DNA of 38,602 nt from an uncultured Lachnospiraceae bacterium. Its GTDB lineage: Bacteria > Bacillota > Clostridia > Lachnospirales > Lachnospiraceae. Every line of letters begins with the position of its first letter. Position 1 is the first letter of the stretch. The translations under genes and the position numbers were made by a program. Below, one piece after another: positions 22,154-30,120 of this stretch. Location: the NCBI GenBank assembly GCA_934402055.1, contig CAKRTC010000021.1, positions 1 through 38,602 on the forward strand, read 5' to 3'. Below the pieces are notes generated by a model. It saw nothing but the letters and a program-made list of their open reading frames with translations, was not told the origin of the DNA and did not search any database.

Positions 22154-24034
22154 ATGAAACACAGAACAACTAATATCCTCTGCCTGCTGCTTGCGTTTCT
22201 GATGATATTCAGTCTCGCCGCCTGCGGAAAGAGTAAAGGTAAGGAAGCAGAAAATAATTTAATGAAGCTCGGAGACTACGAACTCATCTATAAGGGAGCG
22301 AGCATCATGGAGGATTCCGACGGAAACGATGCCATAGTACTGACTCTGGACTTTACAAATAACAGCAAGGAAACAGCATCATATCTCTGGTCTGTTTCAG
22401 AAACACTTATACAGGACGGTGAAGATCTGGAGGTTGCAGTCGTATTTACCGATGATGACAGCTTTGAAACCGTTATCGGAAGTCAGTTTGAAGATGTTGA
22501 GCCGGGCGATACGCTTGAGATCAAAACCGCATTTGTACTTAAGAATACAACAAGCAAGGTAGAAGCTACCTTTGAGGAGATATTCGGCACAAAGAACGGC
22601 AAGATAACTATCGATCCGTCTACTTTAAGCCGTGAAGAGGCAGCTGAAATAGAGCCAAGCGAAGGCAGCAGTGATGATGAACTTCTTGACTGGTGGAACG
22701 GCTCATGGTACGGCGTGTGGAAGATGACCGGATGTTCGGATTCCTACAGTGATTTTGCCAATATATGGATGGATATATGCGGAGTTATCGACATAGGGGC
22801 AGACTATCAGGGTACGGTTACTCTTTGGGATGAGGACTATACCGAGGATGATCCTATGGTCACAGCAGCAGTCAGCCTTAATGAGGCAGGTACAGGAGAA
22901 CACGGTACCATGATGTCAGAGGGAGGCTGGTTCACAGATGTTGAACTTGAACATGCCGACTGGATAGTGGATCCGGGACTGCTTGATTATGATGATATGA
23001 TCTGCATAGACGGAGATTATGAAAACGGTGAAGATGAATTCCATTATGAGATCTATCTTCGCCCATGGGGAACAACTTGGGATGACGTTGATTCGGATAT
23101 GCAGCCTGCAAGCTATAATGACTGGTATCTTCCGCTGATCGAAGCCGGTAAGGCTTTGCCGGGCAGCATAGGAGAAACTTCTGCAGACGATGGTAATACA
23201 GCTGCTGCATCGGATCCGGGTGACAAGCCGACAGGTAATACAAGTGGAAATGTACCTGGCGGAGACGGACTTGTGAGCGAGGAAGAAGTTCAGAAGGGCT
23301 ATGTTTGGATGAACGAGGTCAATAACACTATTTTCGATACAACATATGAAGAGCTTGCAGCCTACTTCGGTGTTGAGGGTGAGTTTGTCAAGGAAGAATA
23401 CAGTGATCACATGAAGGCAAACTACCGTTATTACAAGTGGATATCCAAAGAAGACAGTTCACATTTTATCTATGTCAACTTCAAAGAGGAAGATTCGGGA
23501 GTATATAGGGTGAGCGCATATAATACAAGCGGATTCTCCGGCAATGAGGCTATTGCAAATTATCTTGATGTAGTCAAGGCCGAGGAAGCAGAGCGTAATA
23601 AGTCAGCATCCGCAAATGCCGCAATGAAGGATTTCTCTATTGTAGTAGAACCGTATTCCCATCCGGAGCAGGCTGTTAAAATCACAACAAAGATACCGGA
23701 ATCGGGATGGTCTTACGATGAGTCAGGCAAAAAGCTTGTTGAAAATGACGATCCGGGTAAATTCGGCGCAGCATTCATGAAATTTGAGGCAAGAGGCAAT
23801 GTAGAAGATTTCGATTATTACAAGAAAGATTTTGAAAATTATAAGGATCTTGATGATAAGGTCATAGGAGGAATCACCTTCCACGCACGCAGCTATAAAA
23901 AAGTCGGATATGATTGGATCGAATACATAGCACAGATAGATGACAACAGAGCATTGTCTATCGGACTGGTTAAGATGGAATGCATTGAGGGAACCATGCC
24001 TGACATCATTATCAGTAATATGCAGATACAGTAA
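22154..24034 (+). CDS. DUF5067-containing lipoprotein
   Basis: A 626-residue exported lipoprotein with signal peptide and lipobox LAAC (Cys24). Residues 35-150 show the DUF5067 pattern: YELIYKGASIMEDSDGNDAIVLTLDFTNNSKETASYLWSVS, followed by VEPGDTLEIKTAFVLKN. A second part (about 175-330) is rich in Trp, Asp and Glu (DWWNGSWYGVWKM), a Thr/Gly/Asn linker follows near 335-370, and the C-terminal part (about 490-626) resembles a small surface-protein fold. The acidic, repeat-free surface suggests a cell-wall-facing role, but none is known. GGGAGGAA precedes ATG 22154. Confidence 0.8.
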   Translation: MKHRTTNILCLLLAFLMIFSLAACGKSKGKEAENNLMKLGDYELIYKGASIMEDSDGNDAIVLTLDFTNNSKETASYLWSVSETLIQDGEDLEVAVVFTDDDSFETVIGSQFEDVEPGDTLEIKTAFVLKNTTSKVEATFEEIFGTKNGKITIDPSTLSREEAAEIEPSEGSSDDELLDWWNGSWYGVWKMTGCSDSYSDFANIWMDICGVIDIGADYQGTVTLWDEDYTEDDPMVTAAVSLNEAGTGEHGTMMSEGGWFTDVELEHADWIVDPGLLDYDDMICIDGDYENGEDEFHYEIYLRPWGTTWDDVDSDMQPASYNDWYLPLIEAGKALPGSIGETSADDGNTAAASDPGDKPTGNTSGNVPGGDGLVSEEEVQKGYVWMNEVNNTIFDTTYEELAAYFGVEGEFVKEEYSDHMKANYRYYKWISKEDSSHFIYVNFKEEDSGVYRVSAYNTSGFSGNEAIANYLDVVKAEEAERNKSASANAAMKDFSIVVEPYSHPEQAVKITTKIPESGWSYDESGKKLVENDDPGKFGAAFMKFEARGNVEDFDYYKKDFENYKDLDDKVIGGITFHARSYKKVGYDWIEYIAQIDDNRALSIGLVKMECIEGTMPDIIISNMQIQ

Positions 24035-24066
24035 AATATTGTATAATATAAAAAACAATAAGCAAA

Positions 24067-24093
24067 GCTCCCGTCCCTATAAGGGGCGGGAGC
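24067..24093. terminator. GC-rich hairpin between the two lipoprotein genes
   Basis: An 11-bp stem (24067-24077 with 24083-24093) with loop TATAA. No T run follows on the plus strand, so termination strength is uncertain. Confidence 0.5.
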
Positions 24094-24169
24094 CATATGT
24101 GCATTGTGCGTGAGAGTAAGCATTGTTACAGCAGCGAAAAAATACTATATATTTAGAAAGGAACAGATT

Positions 24170-25414
24170 ATGAAGAGAACAACAAAACTCCTGATATCGG
24201 TATTTACGGTGTTGGTTTCGGTGCTGTCCCTCTGCGCCTGTAATAAAATCCGGCATAACAGCTCTGATGTATCGGAAACGGCTGCCGAAAGTGTCGAAAC
24301 AGTTGAGGAGAACAACGAAAAGATATCAGAGGACAATGCATTAAGGAGCAGCATGAGTGAGCATGCTTCTAAATATAAAAATGCGGAAAACGATTCAACT
24401 AAGCATATCGGATCTGTTGAGGGACAGAACTCACTTATATGGCTCAGGGATATGATAGACCTTCAGGATATCATGTTCGGTGCAGCGCAGCTCGGATATG
24501 TAGGAGCTCCGTTTGAAAAAGGCTTTGATACCGGATTTCCGGCGTGGCTTTGGGAAAATAACGAGGCAATGCTTCTTAAATATCCTTTCATCACGGAGAT
24601 AGATAAGGAACATATTATAGGGACCGAGGGATTTCTGTACTGCATAGTTCCGGTTGATGAAAATGCCACTGTTGCCATTAACCGTGTGCAGTGGAATGAT
24701 AAAACACGCTCCTACGATGTTGCAGAGGTGATATACAGATCCGAGAGCGGCGAGCCTGTGCTGCTCTTTGCAAATCTAGACGGAGTTGCATACGAGTCTG
24801 ATACACAGGTGATAATTACCGATAACAGCGGAAATACCTGTATGTGGGATCCGTCCATGGATGCGAATTCATCTCTTGCGCCTTGCATGACGGAAACAGG
24901 AGTATCATGCTTGTGGGACTTTACCGAATATACCTGGCAGACAGCGCAGTCAGAGCTTGCAGGCCGCATGGCTGACGGTTGGTGCGGAATGACCGCAGCA
25001 GGGCTTGCCGGTTCACAGGGAACAGGTATGAACTGGTGTATAAATACGACTGATGGAAAGTCGGGCCGCAATGCATTTTTCTCACTATGCTTCTATCCGG
25101 GAGATGAAACCGGTGGTACGGTAGATCTGGATTGGATGTATGATGACGGAGATGACTTTGAAGAGATGTGGAGCGGTTTCTGGACTATCGAAACAGAAAT
25201 TGACGGACCAAGCTTAGTGACGATCAGTCTGTCACTTGTCGGAGGCAAAAGCTACGGTGTTAAGGACGGACCTTACTATATGAGTGAAACCTACCCATTA
25301 CTGATAAGTCCGAGCGGTGAAGAGCTGCTTATAGGAGAGGGTGAAAATAATATACGTCTTCCATTCATGTCAGAGAGCAGCAAGACAAGTGTGCTGAATC
25401 TGTCAGTAGGCTAA
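24170..25414 (+). CDS. Lipoprotein of unknown function
   Basis: A 414-residue exported lipoprotein: MKRTTKLL, hydrophobic core, lipobox LCAC (Cys24), then an acidic linker (about 35-75) and a globular part with DLQDIMFGAAQLGYVGAPFEKG, KYPFITEID, VPVDENATVAINRVQWND, and later TAQSELAGRMADGWCGMTAAGLAGSQGTGMNWCI. The outer domain is rich in Trp and Asp like its neighbour, but I recognise no family. AGAAAGGAACAG before ATG 24170 supports this start over the open frame from 24104. It is probably expressed with or parallel to the DUF5067 lipoprotein. Confidence 0.75.
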   Translation: MKRTTKLLISVFTVLVSVLSLCACNKIRHNSSDVSETAAESVETVEENNEKISEDNALRSSMSEHASKYKNAENDSTKHIGSVEGQNSLIWLRDMIDLQDIMFGAAQLGYVGAPFEKGFDTGFPAWLWENNEAMLLKYPFITEIDKEHIIGTEGFLYCIVPVDENATVAINRVQWNDKTRSYDVAEVIYRSESGEPVLLFANLDGVAYESDTQVIITDNSGNTCMWDPSMDANSSLAPCMTETGVSCLWDFTEYTWQTAQSELAGRMADGWCGMTAAGLAGSQGTGMNWCINTTDGKSGRNAFFSLCFYPGDETGGTVDLDWMYDDGDDFEEMWSGFWTIETEIDGPSLVTISLSLVGGKSYGVKDGPYYMSETYPLLISPSGEELLIGEGENNIRLPFMSESSKTSVLNLSVG

Positions 25415-25447
25415 TGCAGCAATCCGTATTATGTGCTTAAACAAAAA

Positions 25448-25948
25448 TCACAGAAGCTTTTTTATGTCGGCTATAGTCTGCTCCGGAGAACGGTACAGTA
25501 TACCTGTTCCTCCGTGCTGTATCCAGTCATTGATATTGCTTCGGAGATCGTCGATGAGGATATCGTAAGGTCCGTTACAGAATTTGATCTTATCCTCGCG
25601 TATAACGGCATTCACTTTTATAGAGTCCGAAAAATATCTGCGTGCCCACTTTATTTTGTCGGCTGCGGAATCAGGGATATTGCGCCACGGCTTGGGAAGT
25701 CCTGTAAGTATCTCTATCCTTCCGCCGGAAATACGCTTAAGCTCATCAAACATATCGAGTGCACCCGGCATAGGCTCCAATTTGTCATAAAAATGAGGAA
25801 CCTTCCTTACGGCGTCCCACATAGCGTCGATCTTAACATCGTCCTGATCTTCCTGATTATGCTTTTCAATGTGGCAAAGCTCGATGATCCCTCTGTCAAA
25901 ATCGGCAAGGACACCGTCCATATCTATATAAATCACGGAAACAGCCAT
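25448..25948 (-). CDS. 5'-nucleotidase-like HAD phosphatase (NT5C family)
   Basis: A 166-residue cytosolic HAD protein of the 5'(3')-deoxyribonucleotidase class. Motif I is IYIDMDGVLADFDRG with both catalytic aspartates, motif II falls in EILTGLPKPW, motif III includes the lysines of REDKIKFC, and motif IV is DILIDDLRSNINDW. Members dephosphorylate (deoxy)nucleoside monophosphates. A longer-looking open frame on the opposite strand (25433-25981) has no family resemblance and is its shadow. It is convergent with the lipoprotein gene and divergent from the Cys-rich gene. Confidence 0.88.
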   Translation of the reverse strand: MAVSVIYIDMDGVLADFDRGIIELCHIEKHNQEDQDDVKIDAMWDAVRKVPHFYDKLEPMPGALDMFDELKRISGGRIEILTGLPKPWRNIPDSAADKIKWARRYFSDSIKVNAVIREDKIKFCNGPYDILIDDLRSNINDWIQHGGTGILYRSPEQTIADIKKLL

Positions 25949-26040
25949 ATTTTAATTACCTTTGTTTGTACAAAATCGTAATAATGAAACCAACGATTAA
26001 AATGTAATCTATTTGGTCTCGGCTTTCAAGTGCATTTGAT

Positions 26041-26069
26041 TTGACACAAGGATACTGTTTTGCTATTAT
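26041..26069 (+). promoter_or_regulatory. Consensus promoter of the Cys-rich membrane protein
   Basis: TTGACA (26041-26046), 17-bp spacer, TATTAT (26064-26069). Confidence 0.75.
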
Positions 26070-26097
26070 TTAGGCTTATGAAAGGAGCTTCTGTATT

Positions 26098-26499
26098 ATG
26101 ATGGAAGAAAAGAAGATAAATACAGATGCAGCGGCAGAAAAGGCCGAGATCAAGCAGGAACAGCCGGAGAAGGAATATCACGATATTTTCTGGTATGCCA
26201 TACAGTCTATTAAGGAGAATGCATTGCAGACAACATATCAGCCGCCTTCGGATGCACCGGAAGGATGTCAGGGCGGATGTGCCACCTGCGGATTTAAATG
26301 TGCTCATGCCGGTATAAAAAAATCCGAGTATGACAAGCCTACTTCAAATGATCCGTACGGAGAGCGTAATCATGTTGACATAAGTGAAGCACCGGCGCCG
26401 GAGACAACTTTCCCTCTGCTGCAGGTACTGGCATGTGTTGTGGCATGTATAGCAGGCTGTTATTTTGCAAACGGATTTTTTATGAGTATTTTGTCATAA
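26098..26499 (+). CDS. Cys-rich single-pass membrane protein
   Basis: A 133-residue protein with a charged N-terminus (MMEEKKINTDAAAEKAEIKQEQPEKE), a compact cysteine cluster CQGGCATCGFKCAHAG near residues 61-75, an acidic/Pro segment and one C-terminal helix (PLLQVLACVVACIAGCYFANGFFMSI), which itself holds three cysteines. The cluster could bind an Fe-S centre or zinc. AAAGGAG precedes ATG 26098 (26101 also possible). I do not recognise the family. The single-gene unit sits behind a consensus promoter, so it is probably well expressed. Confidence 0.75.
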   Translation: MMEEKKINTDAAAEKAEIKQEQPEKEYHDIFWYAIQSIKENALQTTYQPPSDAPEGCQGGCATCGFKCAHAGIKKSEYDKPTSNDPYGERNHVDISEAPAPETTFPLLQVLACVVACIAGCYFANGFFMSILS

Positions 26500-26549
26500 C
26501 TACCGTATCGTGAGCAGCTGTGTGTTGTATTATTTTAAATCTTTAAACC

Positions 26550-26635
26550 AAAACAGCCTTTTTGAGTTACTATGTGCTTTTATGCGATGAATGACCTTGT
26601 GTGGTATGTAGTATCTCATCAGGCTGTTTTCTTTA
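26550..26635 (+). terminator. Long bipartite hairpin after the Cys-rich gene
   Basis: AAAACAGCCT (26550-26559) pairs perfectly with AGGCTGTTTT (26621-26630). Inside, GAGTTACTA (26564-26572) pairs with TAGTATCTC (26609-26617) except one mismatch. T-rich sequence follows. It is larger than usual for a terminator. Confidence 0.55.
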
Positions 26636-26753
26636 TTTTATAGAAATTTCATACTATAAAATAAAACGTCTTCGGGGATGCGCATTTGCGCGAAGGCGAA
26701 AATTGTCCGAAACGACCGCATCCGGAGTGAGAATATGCCGGGGCACAGTCTTT
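26633..26753. repeat. Dispersed structured repeat, copy B
   Basis: It opens with an 11-bp AT hairpin (26633-26643 with 26654-26664). The remainder aligns with 38230-38326 almost base for base: GGATGCGC, GCGCGAAGG, GAAAA-TGTC, CGACCGC, GAGAAT-TGCC and GGCACA-TC with TTT. The final hairpin is worn here. The region has no gene. Confidence 0.7.
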
Positions 26754-26790
26754 ATTATCTTAAAGTGAATGTTTCTTTAAAAGCTTTATT

Positions 26791-26818
26791 TTGACAAATA
26801 CGCAGATTGTATTATAAT
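26791..26818 (+). promoter_or_regulatory. rho promoter
   Basis: TTGACA (26791-26796), 16-bp spacer, TATAAT (26813-26818), leaving a leader of about 205 bases before the rho start. Confidence 0.75.
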
Positions 26819-26824
26819 AATGTT

Positions 26825-27030
26825 TATCGAGCTTTCTGCGATCTGGAGAGAGCCATTAATATATATTTTTTAGAAGATTTTGATATCATAAATATCACGA
26901 ATCATTATTTCTGATTTTATATTTTTATGAGTATATAAGGTGATCCAACAGCCGGATCAGGACATATCCAAGGCGTTAACCGCTGTTTTCCATAAAACAA
27001 CAGAAATGTCAATAACAGACTGGAGTGCTT
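26825..27030 (+). promoter_or_regulatory. Long rho leader with competing stems
   Basis: GATCC/GGATC form a small stem near 26942-26958, AACAGC near 26948 could instead pair with GCTGTT near 26972, and CTGTTTT/AAAACAACAG forms a third near the end. Such alternatives suit autoregulation, as known for rho in other bacteria; this is inference. Confidence 0.4.
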
Positions 27031-29130
27031 ATGAGAGCAAAATTACAAACTTTATCCGTAACAACATTAAAAGAATTGGCTAAGGCACAGAATATCAAAG
27101 TCAGCGGACTTAAAAAATCCGAGATAATAGATAAACTGTGTGAAGCTTCGGATGCCAAAGCACTGGAGGCGGCAGTGACTGTCGAGGATGATACGGCAAG
27201 CAAGAAAAAGACCGAGCCGGATAAGTCTGATGCTGCAGATGAGAGAGATAATAAAGAGCAGGAGCCTCGCAGACGAGTAACGGTGAGCTCAAGGATGAAC
27301 AATCCGGAGCAGCCTGTCGCAAGGCGTACTTCGGCACTTAACAATTCGGCAACCCCGGTTAAGCCAGCAAGAACCGTAAGACGTGAGGAATATGATATTC
27401 CTTCATATAATGAGCCTGAGAGCTATGATATGGATGATCGTGATTACGATGTAAGAGATAATCGTTCACGTACCCAGTCATATGATACCCAGGATATGAG
27501 AAGCATAAGGCAGCAGGAGTATGATGACAGAGATTATCGTGAAGATAATTTCCGTTATCAGCAGAATAAGAACGTAAGAGGCGGGAATGACTACCGTCAG
27601 TCCGGATCAAAAAACGATCAGAGATCTCAGGGCAGAAGAACATCAGCAAATTTTCAGCAGCCGAGAAACAATAACCGCATAAGTTCATATGCAATGCAGG
27701 AGGATGATTATGATCGCGGATATTCCGTAAATGACGGACCGGACAGAAATTCATCAAGAAACGGTGAATCCGGAAGAGCATCACGTTATGACGATCAGCA
27801 GATGAGAGGCGCATCACGCTATGATGATCAGCAGTACAGAAGCAGCTCACGCTACGACGATCAGCCGGCAAGGGTATCACGTTATGATGATCAGCAGATG
27901 AGAGGCGGTTCACGCTATGACGATCAGCAGTATGGACGTGATTATGCACCCGATCAGGAAGACCGCGGAGATGCCCAGAGACCAAGCGGACTTAATTCAC
28001 TTGATTCCGGCATAGAGGTCAACGGAATACTTGAGGTCATGCCGGAGGGCTTCGGATTTATCCGCAGTGACAATTACCTTCCGGGTGATAATGATATATA
28101 TGTTGCACCGAGTCAGATAAGAAGATTTAATCTTCGTACAGGAGACATTCTCAAGGGTAATCAGAGGATAAAGGCAGCTTCGGAGAAATTTGCAGCTTTG
28201 CTCTATGTGACAAGCATTAACGGATATCCGGCAAGGGATGCCGAGACAAGACCGAGCTTTGAGAAGCTTACGCCCATTTTCCCTAATGAGAGGATCAGAT
28301 TAGAGGACGGAGAGGGAAGTCCGCTTCCGCTCAGAGTCATGGATCTGCTTGCTCCTATAGGCAAGGGACAGAGAGGAATGATAGTTTCCCCGCCTAAGGC
28401 AGGTAAGACGACTCTGCTTAAGCAGGTGGCAAAGTCCATAATAAAAGATAAAAACATGCACCTCATCATTCTTCTTATCGATGAAAGACCCGAGGAGGTT
28501 ACCGATATCAAAGAAGAGGTCGTAGGAGATAATGTTGAGGTTATTTTCTCAACCTTTGACGAGCAGCCGGAGAGGCATAAGAGAGTTGCGGAGATGGTTA
28601 TCGAGAGAGCACGCAGACTCGTTGAGTACGGTGAGGATGTTACCATATTGCTTGACTCAATAACCAGACTTTCCAGGGCATACAATCTTGTTGTTCCTTC
28701 GTCGGGACGTACACTTTCGGGCGGTCTTGATCCAAATGCGCTCCATATGCCTAAGAAATTCTTCGGTGCAGCGAGAAATGTCCGCGAGGGCGGATCGCTT
28801 ACAATACTGGCAACGGCACTTATCAATACAGGCAGCCGTATGGATGATGTTATTTACGAGGAATTCAAGGGAACCGGCAACATGGAGCTTGTGCTTGACC
28901 GCAAGCTTTCGGAAAAACGTATTTTCCCGGCTATCGATATACTTAAGAGCGGAACAAGAAGAGATGATCTGCTTCTTACAGAGGAGGAGCAGGCGGCAGT
29001 CGGAAGGATAAGAAGTGCCTTCGGTTCATTGAAGCCTGAGGAGGCAGCAGAGAAGGCACTTGACCTGTTTACCAAGACACATGATAATGCTGAATTCGTA
29101 AGGATGACCGAAAAGATTAGATTTAGTTAA
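27031..29130 (+). CDS. rho: Transcription termination factor Rho with long disordered insert
   Basis: ATP-driven hexameric RNA translocase that ends transcription. Order: SAP-like Rho_N (about 1-45: LQTLSVTTLKELAKAQNIKVSGLKKSEIIDKL), a disordered insert (about 50-320) rich in Arg, Asp, Tyr, Gln and Ser, the RNA-binding domain (IEVNGILEVMPEGFGFIRSDNYLPGDNDIYVAPSQIRRF), then the ATPase: RGMIVSPPKAGKTTLLKQ (Walker A), VTILLDSITRLSRAYN (Walker B), SGGLDPNALHMPKKFFGAARN and EFKGTGNMELVLDRKL (R loop). At 699 residues it is far longer than the ~420 of E. coli Rho. GGAG (27022-27025) supports ATG 27031; the GTG at 27025 overlaps it. Confidence 0.97.
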   Translation: MRAKLQTLSVTTLKELAKAQNIKVSGLKKSEIIDKLCEASDAKALEAAVTVEDDTASKKKTEPDKSDAADERDNKEQEPRRRVTVSSRMNNPEQPVARRTSALNNSATPVKPARTVRREEYDIPSYNEPESYDMDDRDYDVRDNRSRTQSYDTQDMRSIRQQEYDDRDYREDNFRYQQNKNVRGGNDYRQSGSKNDQRSQGRRTSANFQQPRNNNRISSYAMQEDDYDRGYSVNDGPDRNSSRNGESGRASRYDDQQMRGASRYDDQQYRSSSRYDDQPARVSRYDDQQMRGGSRYDDQQYGRDYAPDQEDRGDAQRPSGLNSLDSGIEVNGILEVMPEGFGFIRSDNYLPGDNDIYVAPSQIRRFNLRTGDILKGNQRIKAASEKFAALLYVTSINGYPARDAETRPSFEKLTPIFPNERIRLEDGEGSPLPLRVMDLLAPIGKGQRGMIVSPPKAGKTTLLKQVAKSIIKDKNMHLIILLIDERPEEVTDIKEEVVGDNVEVIFSTFDEQPERHKRVAEMVIERARRLVEYGEDVTILLDSITRLSRAYNLVVPSSGRTLSGGLDPNALHMPKKFFGAARNVREGGSLTILATALINTGSRMDDVIYEEFKGTGNMELVLDRKLSEKRIFPAIDILKSGTRRDDLLLTEEEQAAVGRIRSAFGSLKPEEAAEKALDLFTKTHDNAEFVRMTEKIRFS
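27781..27942 (+). repeat. Five tandem SRYDDQ repeats inside rho
   Basis: The unit SRYDDQQ plus four residues starts at residues 251, 262, 273, 283 and 294 (spacing 11, 11, 10, 11). Base sequence is also repetitive, so copy number may vary between strains. Confidence 0.85.
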
Positions 29131-29135
29131 TATTA

Positions 29136-29164
29136 TTGAAATAAGATTGTCATATAAGTATAAT
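29136..29164 (+). promoter_or_regulatory. purC promoter
   Basis: TTGAAA (29136-29141), 17-bp spacer, TATAAT (29159-29164). A perfect 12-bp palindrome, ATTCTCGAGAAT, lies just after it at 29175-29186. Confidence 0.75.
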
Positions 29165-29203
29165 CGTGTAGAATATTCTCGAGAATTGAAAGGAAGCGGA
29201 ATA

Positions 29204-30067
29204 ATGAAACCAATCAAAGAAGGCAAGGTAAGAGAGATTTATGATAACGGTGACAGCCTTATCATGGTAGCAACAGACAGAATCAGCTGTTTTGACGTGA
29301 TTTTGCACAATATCGTTACCAATAAGGGCAAGGTGCTTACTCAGCTGTCAAAGTTCTGGTTTGATATGACCAAGGATATCATGCCTAATCATATGTTGTC
29401 GGTAGATACCAAGGATATGCCGGAGTTCTTCAGGACTGAGGAATATGACGGTAAGTCTATGATGTGCAAGAAGCTCAACATGATCCCAGTAGAGTGCATA
29501 GTTCGCGGCTATATAACCGGCAGCGGCTGGGAGAGCTACAAGGAGAACGGAACCGTATGCGGAATCAAGCTTCCTGAGGGACTTAAGGAGTCCGATAAGC
29601 TTCCGGAGCCGATATTCACACCTTCAACAAAGGCAGAGATCGGTGATCATGACGAGAATATAAGCTTTGAGCAGTGTGTTCTTCACCTTGAGAAGCATTT
29701 CCCGGGAAGAGGCAAGGAACTTGCAGAGCAGTTAAGAGACAATACCATCAAGCTTTACAAGACTTGTGCAGATTATGCCGCAGAGCATGGCATTATTATT
29801 GCTGATACAAAGTTTGAGTTCGGTCTTGACGAGAACGGCAATATGCTTATAGCTGATGAGATGCTTACACCTGACAGCTCACGTTTCTGGCCTGCAGACG
29901 GTTATGAGCCGGGACATTCACAGCCATCATTTGATAAGCAGTTTGCACGTGACTGGCTCAAGGCAAACAAGGACAACAATTGGACACTTCCGCAGGATAT
30001 TGTTGACAAGACCATCGAGAAATATCTTCAGGTATATAAGATGCTTACAGGAGAGGATCTTAAGTAA
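29204..30067 (+). CDS. purC: SAICAR synthetase (phosphoribosylaminoimidazole-succinocarboxamide synthase)
   Basis: Condenses CAIR with aspartate using ATP in purine synthesis. The 287-residue protein has KEGKVREIYDNGDSLIMVATDRISCFDV, SKFWFD, PVECIVRGYITGSGWESYKENGTVCGIKLPEGL, IADTKFEFGLDENGNMLIADEMLTPDSSRFW and SFDKQFARDWL, all family hallmarks. AGGAAG precedes ATG 29204; the open frame begins earlier but without a ribosome site. It has its own promoter, unlike a large clustered pur operon; purA and purB follow within 6 kb. Confidence 0.96.
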   Translation: MKPIKEGKVREIYDNGDSLIMVATDRISCFDVILHNIVTNKGKVLTQLSKFWFDMTKDIMPNHMLSVDTKDMPEFFRTEEYDGKSMMCKKLNMIPVECIVRGYITGSGWESYKENGTVCGIKLPEGLKESDKLPEPIFTPSTKAEIGDHDENISFEQCVLHLEKHFPGRGKELAEQLRDNTIKLYKTCADYAAEHGIIIADTKFEFGLDENGNMLIADEMLTPDSSRFWPADGYEPGHSQPSFDKQFARDWLKANKDNNWTLPQDIVDKTIEKYLQVYKMLTGEDLK

Positions 30068-30120
30068 TAATATCTGTGATTTCCGGATCATAAAAGTGTC
30101 AACTACGGAGTAAGTTTTAT

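Noticed and set aside
25433..25981. Plus-strand open frame covering the nucleotidase
   Set aside because: The minus strand carries clear HAD motifs; the plus frame resembles nothing.
27781..27942. CRISPR-like repeat array
   Set aside because: The repeats are in-frame codons of rho with period about 33 bp and no spacers.
27359..27985. Minus-strand His-rich open frame opposite the rho insert
   Set aside because: It arises from the reverse complement of the Tyr/Asp/Arg codons in the rho repeats.
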